Shown here: positions 56,952 to 64,000 of the stretch, piece after piece
Layout: each line of letters begins with the position of its first letter
Numbering within the stretch: position 1 is the first letter of the stretch
DNA from: Tetrastigma voinierianum
Lineage: Eukaryota > Streptophyta > Magnoliopsida > Vitales > Vitaceae
DNA length: 64,000 nucleotides
Direction of reading: 5' to 3'
Assembly: GCA_016808115.1 (NCBI GenBank)
Contig: JAEQBH010002433.1
Coordinates: forward strand, 1 to 64,000
Translations under genes and position numbers: made by a program
The notes under the pieces: model-generated
Told to the model about the DNA's origin: nothing
Databases searched by the model: none
Seen by the model: the letters and a program-made list of their open reading frames with translations, nothing else

Positions 56952-57997
56952 CAGCTGAAAACGCTTGTATAAAATATACGCCTATATGCGCAGCGCACGC
57001 GTCGCCCTGGGCAAGATAGTACGATGCATGCATATCGATCCACTCACAATGGCGAGGTGATCTTACTTACGAGATATCCTCTCGAGGTATATCCGCCTCA
57101 TTCGTGAATGATTTGAGTATATCTCTATCTCAATTCAAGATTCGAGATGCTTAAACGCTCCAACCCTGCGCCACCTTCGTGGATCTTAATATCTCTATTT
57201 ACCGATTCAATTGAAGGTCGCTTCTACCCAGATCCCTCGAAAACTCCATCTCTCGAATCTCTGATTCTAGTGATTATGCTAAGGTCGCCGACATTATCAT
57301 ATATCAACTACGTAAATAGGAAAGGTATGTAACAAATCGATAAACAACTCGAATAATATAAAAGATCAAACTTTAATCCATCAACATATGACGTGGTTCA
57401 ATATAACCTCTTAAATAAATCTCAGAACATACCGGCGAAAAGATCAAAATGTTCAGTGTTAAAAACATAATTCTAATATCCGAAAATAAGAAACAGTACA
57501 AATCCCGGGCACTTCCTCGGTTCGTGGTTACCCCGCTCTGGAATTCTCGCGGCTTCACCGTACGCCCCGATCTCCCTTTGATTTCTCGGCAGCCCTATTT
57601 CGCTTTTAATGATGAGGGCGATCTGCGGCCGACGCGCCGCGACGCCGCAAACGCCGCTGACGCCAGACGCCGCACGCCAGACGCCGACGCCGAGACGCCG
57701 CGCACGCCCCAGCCGACCGCATTGCCGGACCCACCATCGGCGCCGCGACGTGTGACGCCGCGAGCCGCTGAACGCCACGACGCCGAACGCCGCGACGCGA
57801 CGCCCACTTTCTCGCTCGTCCCTATCATTGCCTCCAAAAACGCTTTCCCAAGAGTCGCTTCTTTCGTCCAATGTACCCGCACCCAAACCAGACACCAAAT
57901 CAGGAATCTAGCTACAAAAACTATAAAATTACTATAAAATAAATGTGAAAATGAAAGACCGACGCGAGTATAATATGAGTGTTTTAGGCACTCATCA
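56952..57997 (-). mobile_element. Athila-2 5' LTR
   Basis: This copy is about 1046 bp. It lacks about 200 bp relative to the 3' LTR; the missing part corresponds to 49610-49825. Adding that length gives about 1250 bp, equal to the 3' copy. The GC-rich block at 57605-57805 is rearranged relative to 50398-50580. Long frames across it (57449-57937 plus; 57473-57898 and 57595-58137 minus) result from the GC-rich repeats and are not genes. Confidence 0.85.
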
Positions 57998-58002
57998 ATC
58001 AC

Positions 58003-58540
58003 TAACATTGTTCCTCCATCATCCAACATGATTACACAAGGTATTATTTTTTTAAAACTATCAAAGGTAATTGTTATGATAGCTCGTTCAATCAATATAT
58101 AATCCTCTGTCGTTGTCACATAGAGGTTCATCAACAAGAAAGAGTGTGGCCCATCTCGAGGAAAAGGGATTAGATGTACTATTAGAGAATGAATTCTTAT
58201 ATCATTTACGTAATAGTTATGGAGACCTCTTATGTGCTTATGCTTGCAAATTTGCTAGTGAGATTGGTGTCAAGTAGCGAGATTATTCGCTTCCAATACA
58301 ATTTGAGAGTCAGTGCAATTCGATGATGTTAACCTCAGGTTTCAACCCATTGGCCGGTAAATAAGCTGATTATCATAAAGTGAAAGTTTAGAGAAATGTC
58401 ATTGTATTTATTCTTTTCAAATTTTGTTTAATGATTTTTTATATGCTTTTAAAATTTATATTTTTGCTTATTTTTCAGGGAAAATTTGACTTGACATTGC
58501 CCCAATGACATGTTCAAATATGTGAATACGCAATGGTCGA
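58003..58540 (+). other. Unassigned sequence upstream of the transposase fragments
   Basis: Short plus-strand frames only. It may be part of the CACTA-like element, interrupted on the left by Athila-2. No motif. Confidence 0.3.
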
Positions 58541-59676
58541 TAGGATATTCAAATAATAGATATTATCATCATCAATATTTCAAAAAGTTTGCAACAATAA
58601 TCGAGGCTCGCCGACATCCATATAGAAAAAATATGCCGTAGAAGATCGAATGGTTATGCGTACTCACTCTGAGAGTCAAACTTCAAAGGTATTTTTTCTA
58701 TATTATTTTATTATTCAGGTAGTAATATTTTTTATTATTTTATGATTTTGAAGAAAATATTTTTTCATGAAGGAAAAGCAATTAAAAAAATTGTGCTAAT
58801 CGAAAAAAAAACTCAAGTACAATCATCGAGGAGGTTCGTTATCTTTTCTTGGTCATCGTGAAAAAAAAGTAAGTTAAAATGTACATTTACCCTATAGTTT
58901 AAATGTTTTATCATTTATATCGTACATTGTCCACATTTATAATTTAGATTACCATATTAAATAATAGAGTTTATCATTTTTTTTTATTCTTATTTTGATT
59001 GATGCTTAACTAGAGGAGAGCCACTGAAGAGCAACCAAATGAGATTGAGCTCTTTTATATCACATATTATAACGTAAAAATGGGTGGAGTAGTGACATGC
59101 TCAAGCTATCTATGTTGTAGGCTACTCTGCTTTTAATTAATATATGATTAGTGATGACATCATTTTGATATTTTTAATTTCATGTGTATTGTGCAAAAAA
59201 TTTCAGAAACTTACTGGCTATATGTTTATTTTATTTTCTATTACTATTTGTTCTTAAATTTATTATATACGTAAAAGATGAAAGAAATGGAACAAGAAAA
59301 ATATCCTCATGCATACACCCTGTCGCCTAGAGAAATTGTAAAATTAATGTTGGCAATAACTTCGTAGGTTTTCGGTTGTTTGGGACTCACACAACCTTCT
59401 CCTTCAACAACATCTAAAGAATCTCTTGTAGAAACTGAACTACGTGGGATAGTTGATATTCAAATGAAAGAGTTAGAGAGTACACGCAAAGAATTAGACA
59501 GTACTCGTGCTGAATTGAGTAACACATGTGATGAGTTGAAAAAGTGTCAAACTGAACTGAATGACACACGCTCAGAACTTGGGAAACAGCAAGAGCATAT
59601 GAAAAGTGAGAAGGAGCGGTTGGATCGTATTGAGAAATATTTGTTCCCTATTAATGTTAGTCGTTTAGCTACCTAA
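58541..59676 (+). pseudogene. En/Spm-CACTA-associated protein (transposase-24 type), broken, with introns
   Basis: A first block (58560-58690) reads YYHHQYFKKFATIIEARRHP in the place of the H.H(Y/F)K.Y.T.EEA..HP motif. It ends at a GT. A second block (58795-58865) gives KLKYNHRGGSLSFLGHREKK, matching the K.NRSKL.Y.H..GS.SFA.HR motif of transposase-24 proteins. The last part (59281-59676) has KEMEQEKYPHAYTLS and a stop, then an open stretch from about 59370 with repeated MKELESTRKELDSTRAEL-type heptads, a clear coiled coil. The family is found in CACTA transposons; its job there is not fully known. Stops break the frame. Confidence 0.65.
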
Positions 59677-60064
59677 ATTATTTTTTATATTTTATTTTCT
59701 TCTATTAATAACTTTGATTTTATTAATTTTGTATTTAATTTTTTATTACTTCAATTATGTAATGATGACTTCTTTATTAGAATTAGTTTATGCAGTATAT
59801 TTAAATTTATTAATCTTGTACATTTCATTTGGTGAATCTTTAAATTAAACCAAAAAATAATAATATTTTAAGACCACTACCGGCCGCCTATACATTTAAT
59901 CCTCAGGACTAGCTAGTTGCTTTACTAGCAATACGAATATACGTGATGACTTACGTATTCCTCATTAAAGAAAAAAATAAAACTTGTGGACCTTATAACT
60001 TTTCGCGTCGAAACTTGTAAATAGCGATCACTTGGTTTTCTTCACATAAACATTTAAACTTGTG

Positions 60065-60720
60065 ACCAAAATCTTTTCTTCATTAAAACGCGAAATGCAA
60101 CTACTAATTTGTTATCATGAAAATAATTAATTTTAGACCATTTATTTCTTGCTATGCAGCAATGACCAATCGTGACCATTTACTTCATCCCTAGAAATAT
60201 TTAAACTATGTCTAATTTTTTCATCATGAAAATTATAAACCATGACCACTTGTTCTTCATCGTGCAAACGTGAAATTGCAACCACGTACATTCATCATAG
60301 AAGCACAAAATTGTGACCACATAAATTCATTGTAGAAACATGAAATTGCGATCACGTTAATTCATCATAAAAACACAAAATTGCAACCATGTAAATTCAT
60401 CAGAAACCACTAAATTGCGACTACAGCTGTAAATTCATCATAGAAACATAAAATCGTGACTATGTAAATTCATTAGAAACACAAAATTGCTAATTTTCAT
60501 GTAAATTGGCCATGTAAAAACACACAAATTTCATAATTATGTAAATTCATCATATAAACAAACAATTGAGACCATGTAAATTCATTGTAGAAAAACGAAA
60601 TTGCAACCATGTAAATTCATCATAGAAACACCAATTTATGACCATATTAATTCATCGTAGAAACACGAAATCGAGACCATTTAAATTCATCGTAGAAACA
60701 TTTCAAATGCGATCAAATGT
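60065..60720. repeat. Decaying tandem repeats, 34-38 bp unit, possibly CACTA subterminal
   Basis: At least twelve units related to AAATTGCGACCATGTAAATT plus CATCATAGAAACAC are packed between about 60265 and 60715, with looser copies back to about 60065. Typical starts are AAATTGCAACCACG (60273), AAAATTGTGACCAC, AAATTGCGATCACG (60345) and AAATTGCAACCATG. They lie between the transposase fragments and the terminal motif, where CACTA elements carry subterminal transposase-binding repeats. Confidence 0.75.
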
Positions 60721-60952
60721 TTCATTGCAAAAAAATAAAATTTACTGACCACCATCATCTGGTAGAAAGTAAAATCAGCCACCAAGATGTCGGGACATAA
60801 AAATTTATAATTAATGACCAATATCATCCATCGCACAAACAAATTATGTGCGACAAAGGTAAGGAATAGTCGCATAAAACAATCCCTGACGGACATATGA
60901 CGACAGGGCGACCAACATTTTCGGGCTGCGACATTATTCACTCCACCGTAAA

Positions 60953-60969
60953 TTTTGTTTCTTGGGATG
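60953..60969. mobile_element. Candidate CACTA 3' terminal inverted repeat
   Basis: TTTTGTTTCTTGGGATG matches the canonical CACTA end TTTTGTTTCTTGTAGTG at 14 of 17 positions. The approximately 120 bp before it carry GCGACA and GGTCGC/GCGACC motifs that resemble CACTA terminal regions. The three bases after it are AAT. A matching 5' terminus was not found in the window. Confidence 0.45.
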
Positions 60970-61044
60970 AATAATGTGTCGTGTATCATCAAATTTCTGC
61001 ATGTCACGAAACTCGTTATCGCTGCAAACATCATTTGCGTAGGG

Positions 61045-61790
61045 ACTTCACAAATCTCCTAGACTTCCATGCAACAACAAGGTGGAGTCTTTCGACCCTG
61101 CAGAGCCGCCCGTGCGGTTCTTGATACACCATCCTAGTTTTTCTTTTGTAATGACCTTCATCATCATATCAGCAGTATTCTCGTCAATGTGGATCTTTCT
61201 TATTTGGGAATGCTTGTTATCTCAATACTCTTTCCGATCCAATGATATCTCACATCTACGTGTTTTCATCCTTGCATGATACATAGTGTTCTCGCTAAGT
61301 CTATTGCACTTTGACTATCGCAATGTATTATGTACTTTGTTTTAAATCCAGTTCTTGAAGAAACCGCTTCATCCATATCATCTCTTTTCCAGCTTCAGTA
61401 GCTGTAATATACTCTGCTTCTATAGTAGATAGTGAAACACACTTTTAACTACCATGATATAGCCCCTCTTGCAAATATAAATAAGTACCCAGAAGTAGAT
61501 TTTCTACAATCTAAGTCTCCAGCCTTATCAGAATATGTATAACCTTCAAGAGATGGTTCTGATCCCCCAAAGCTTAAACATACCTTTGAGGTACCTCTGA
61601 GATATCTGAATATCCATTTCACTGCCTCCCAATGTGCTTTACCATGATTTGCTAGGAATTTGCTTAATCTCTAACTACATAAGATATATCTGGACATGTA
61701 CACACCATAGCATACATCAGACTTCCAACTACATATGAGTATGGAATGATTGACATTTCGCCTTTTTCTTTCTCCATAGATGGACAAAGT
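61045..61790 (-). pseudogene. Copia-1 RNase H and Pol C-terminus (TNT1-94-like), broken
   Basis: On the minus strand from 61790: IIPYSYVVGSLMYAMVCTCP-type text (about 61760-61690; family SVIGSLMYLM..TRPD), then after stops SLSTIEAEYITATEAGKEMI (about 61440-61378), the copia RNase H block ending in WM..F..EL. The C-terminus near 61200-61050 reads KIHIDENTADM-type and CIKNRTGGSAGSK-type text across frames. No LTR follows on the left: the sequence changes to the CACTA-like end at 60969, so the 3' LTR appears lost or displaced. Confidence 0.85.
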
Positions 61791-61793
61791 CTC

Positions 61794-62580
61794 TTACTCA
61801 CTCGAAATACAAGGTGTAAATCGGGTTAATCTTTTCATATCAACATTTCTAAAGATCCGTTCAATATATCTTTCCTGTGACAACCACAATTTGCTTGCCT
61901 TCCTATCTCGTAGAATCTCCATTCCCAAGATACGCTTTGCACTACCCAAATCCTTCATGTCAAACATCTTTGAAAATTCCCTTTTTAGCTTCTGGATCAT
62001 ATCGGCATCCTAACCCACAATCAACATATCATCAACATATAACAAGACAATGATGAATGTATCATCTAGGAATCTTCGAACATAAACACAAGGATCTGCA
62101 AATGTCCTTTTGCACTCCTGACTCATCATGAAAGAGTCAAATTTCTTATACCATTGTCGTGGCGCCTGTTTAAGCCCATATAGATTTTTCTTTAAATTGC
62201 AAACCATGTTCTCCTTCCTTTTCACTTTGAAGCCTTCTGGTTGCTCCATAAAGATCTCTTCATCAAGATCACCATGTAGAAATGCACTCTTAACGTCAAG
62301 TTGCTCAAATTCGAGATTCATAGTAGCTGCCAATCCTAGTTTAACTCAAATCGAACACGTTTTTACAACAAGTGAAAAGATTTCATCAAAGTCAATACCT
62401 TGATTTTGACCAAAACTTTTCACCACTAGATGATCCTTGTACTTCAACAACTTCTCATCATCATTCTTTAGCTTAGACACCCATTTATTCTTGAGTTGCA
62501 TGGCTTTATCCAGCAACCTTTATCTTTGTGAGACTGTACTTCTTAGAAGCTTTCAGGCTCCCCCTCATCAGTAATTAGAA
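61794..62580 (-). pseudogene. Copia-1 reverse transcriptase (TNT1-94-like), one in-frame stop in the core
   Basis: 62010-62333 encodes NLEFEQLDVKSAFLHGDLDE, MEQPEGF, SLYGLKQAPRQW-type (NLYGLKQAPRQW) and LLYVDDMLIVG, with the catalytic YVDD intact. One TAG then interrupts the same frame before 61794-62000 (MIQKLKREFSKMFDMKDLGS, LGMEILRDR, LWLSQERYIE). Upstream, 62340-62560 gives SFGQNQGIDFDEIFSLVVK and DKAMQLKNKWVSKLKND; about 25 residues present in relatives seem to be missing there. This is the best preserved coding block in the window. It would copy element RNA to DNA. Confidence 0.93.
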
Positions 62581-62611
62581 TATAATTTGAACTTGGATAC
62601 CTTGTAGATGG

Positions 62612-62899
62612 TTAACGTTCTCTAGATGTCCGTCTGAACTGAGATCCTTCTTCTAATTGAGGGATTTTCTCCCCTTGATCAACACCTCCCGTATCACTAT
62701 TATCACCACCATTTTCGTCCTCCACGATGACTAGTTCTTCGAGTTTCATCCCTGGTTCTGATTCATACATCTCTGCTTCATTAGTGGAACTTTTTGATGA
62801 AGTTTGTTCAGGTGTCAGACCTGCAATGCTTTCATATGTGGGTTTTGCACCACTCACATTTTTCTCTATATCTTCAATGGTTTCATGTTCATGAAACAC
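62612..62899 (-). pseudogene. Copia-1 integrase-RT linker
   Basis: An open stretch of 95 codons starting MFHEHETIEDIEKNV, continuous with the integrase end (RSRDIVFHEHE). It is Glu/Ser-rich, as usual between integrase and RT in TNT1-94-like polyproteins. No fold predicted. Confidence 0.8.
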
Positions 62900-63640
62900 A
62901 ATGTCTCTACTTCTGACTATCTTTCGCTTCTTTGAATCTCATAGCCTATAGTCAAACTCCTCATCTCCATAACCGATGAAGATGCATGGGGTTGCTTTAT
63001 CATCAAGCTTCGATCTTTGCTCCTTTGGTACATGCATGAATGTTTTGGATCCAAACACCTTCAAGTGAGAGTATGGAACATCTTTTCATGTCTAAACTCT
63101 TAGAGGAATATCAAATTCCAAAGGAACTGATGGTGATCTATTGATTAGGTAGACTGCAGTGTTAACAGCTTCACCCCAAAATGACTTAGGAAGTTTATCC
63201 AATTTTAACATGCATTGGACCTTTTCCACAATGGTCTGATTCATCCTCTTTGCAACACTGTTGTGCTGTGCTACACTAGGAATCGTCTTCTCGTGCCTGA
63301 TTCCATGCTTGGAGCAATATTCTTTGAACTCCTTAGAGATGTATTCTCCATCATTATTGGTTCAAAGTCACCTTAGAGGATTTCCCATCTCTTTCTCCAC
63401 CATGGCATGAAATTTCTGAAAATATTCGAATACTTAACTTTTTGTATGCAACAGGTATATACCCATGTCTTTCGTGAAGCATTTTCAATGAAAGTAACAA
63501 AGTATTTGTTACCACCGAGGGAATCTTACCTCCATGGGTCCACAAACATCATAATATACTAATTCCAATTTCTCCAATTTTCGAGTGGAGTTCTTTTGGA
63601 ATGATTTCTGTGTTGTTTCCAAATAAGCAATAGTTACAAG
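62900..63640 (-). pseudogene. Copia-1 integrase, catalytic acids altered
   Basis: The core reads, from high to low coordinates: a degraded upstream half (63640-63370, with MWTHGGKIPSVV as the remnant of the TDVCGPM...GG block), then NNDGEYISKEF (about 63359-63327; family DNGGEY), KHGIRHEKTIPSVAQHNSVA, KRMNQTIVEKVQCM (family ERMNRT), LPKSFWGEAVNTA, YLINRSPSVPLEFDIP and FMHVPKEQRSKLDDKATPC, IFIGYGDEEFDY. The second catalytic Asp (DNGGEY) is Asn and the catalytic Glu (VAERMN) is Lys, both explained by G-to-A changes. Stops are also present. Confidence 0.88.
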
Positions 63641-64000
63641 GGTTTGATGATTTATCTTTGGCCATAGGAATGAGGGACTGTTTAGCTAAAAGTTGTTACC
63701 CCTTCTCGCTCATATGTGCTAGCCGCTTGTGCAACAAATCTAAAGAGATTAACTGCATTTTGTTGTCCTCTACACACCTTCACTTATGTCTTGTACAACG
63801 AATAACATAATCTGCGTCATGCCACCACCAATGATCCCTTAGTGAGCTTCCAATTGCCACTATTGATAAAGTGGTTGTATCCATTCTTGTCTAGCATATC
63901 CACAGAAATCAGGTTTAGACGCAAGTCTAGAATGTGTCACACATCTTTCAACATTAATGTGCACCCCATACTTGTTTGTATGCAGATGTCACCAATCCCC
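63641..64000 (-). pseudogene. Copia-1 GAG-pre-integrase region, runs off the window
   Basis: Across frames on the minus strand: LDLRLNLISVDMLDKNGY, FINSGNWKLTKGSLVVA, then AHMSEKG-type and PMAKDKSSNPCNYCLFGN. These match the GAG-pre-integrase domain of TNT1-94-like elements, including the H(M)SEKG and C..C of the integrase zinc finger. Gag, protease and the 5' LTR must lie beyond 64000. Confidence 0.82.

Larger units (their letters stand above)
49517..57997 (-). mobile_element. Athila-2: Athila-type element lacking RT, RNase H and integrase
   Basis: LTRs lie at 49517-50767 and about 56952-57997. ATCAC occurs at both outer edges (49512-49516, 57998-58002), consistent with a target-site duplication, with one or two bases of uncertainty at the left LTR end. 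On the minus strand the order is LTR, gag (56.8-55.1 kb), protease (54.94-54.55 kb), a GC-repeat region, a 3' ORF (53.35-51.87 kb), a 3' noncoding region with two polypurine strings, and LTR. No RT, RNase H or integrase motif is found between protease and the 3' ORF. At 8.48 kb it is short for an Athila. It would depend on other elements for copying. Confidence 0.85.

Noticed and set aside
57449..58137. Three long frames (162, 141 and 180 codons) on both strands
   Set aside because: They cross the GC-rich CGCCGACGC repeats of the Athila-2 5' LTR. Low stop density there is a composition effect; the LTR identity explains the DNA.
60065..60720. CRISPR-like array (short repeats with regular spacing)
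   Set aside because: Units are contiguous and degenerate with no unique spacers, and the DNA is plant nuclear; it is a minisatellite or subterminal array.
60687..61034. 115-codon minus frame
   Set aside because: It runs through the CACTA-like terminal region and the repeat edge; no domain and no start support.

Overview
This is nuclear DNA from a flowering plant, most likely a eudicot. Every recognisable coding block belongs to a plant transposable-element lineage (Athila and Tekay/Del Ty3-gypsy, TNT1-94-like Ty1-copia, L1 LINE, ZMYM/hAT, En/Spm-CACTA) or is a fragment of a plant nuclear gene with GT-AG introns. I see no bacterial operons, rRNA, tRNA or CRISPR. No complete host gene is visible. 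Almost every reading frame is broken by stops and small indels, so nearly all coding entries are pseudogenes or fragments.

Region 1 (1-26.1 kb) is a four-level nest of LTR retroelements. The outermost is the 3' end of an Athila-type element on + ('Athila-0'), with its polypurine tract at 1924-1936 and its LTR at 1937-2214 plus 24943-about 26109. That LTR is split by a Tekay/Del-type chromovirus on + ('Tekay-A', 2215-24942, flanks AGGCG/AAGCG). Tekay-A's 5' LTR is split by an Athila-type element on - ('Athila-1', 2449-15701, flanks GAAGC/CAAGC). Athila-1's 5' LTR holds a solo LTR (12625-14628, flanks AATTT). Removing each insert restores LTR pairs of nearly equal length (1232 versus 1237; 2317 versus 2395), which strongly supports the reading.

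Region 2 (26.1-37.8 kb) holds an (AT)n microsatellite, a proline-rich FFG repeat, a decayed ZMYM/hAT-type transposase on + (29.0-31.45 kb), AT-rich DNA, a six-unit minisatellite with a near-palindromic core (34.7-34.95 kb), and a third Tekay-family LTR on - (35146-37672).

Region 3 (37.8-44.4 kb) is a broken L1 LINE on - (ORF2 37.8-40.2 kb, ORF1 41.9-43.4 kb). Between its two parts lie plus-strand fragments resembling two host genes: a LEDID-repeat protein and phosphoserine aminotransferase. Beside it are the promoter and first two exons of a mitochondrial beta-cyanoalanine/cysteine synthase gene on -, cut off in intron 2.

Region 4 (44.4-49.5 kb) is AT-rich and contains a tandem duplication of about 1 kb. 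Region 5 (49.5-58.0 kb) is another Athila on - ('Athila-2') that has both LTRs, gag, protease and the 3' ORF but no visible RT, RNase H or integrase. Region 6 (58.0-61.0 kb) looks like the 3' part of a CACTA element: transposase-24-type fragments, subterminal tandem repeats and a terminal motif. Region 7 (61.0-64.0 kb) is a TNT1-94-like copia element on - running off the right edge, with both visible integrase catalytic acids mutated.

The elements interact as insertion targets, not as a pathway. I found no clearly new biological system. The most unusual points are the verified nest, the Athila hit at the centre of an LTR palindrome, the duplication across a nested junction, the pol-less Athila and the cluster of host-gene fragments.
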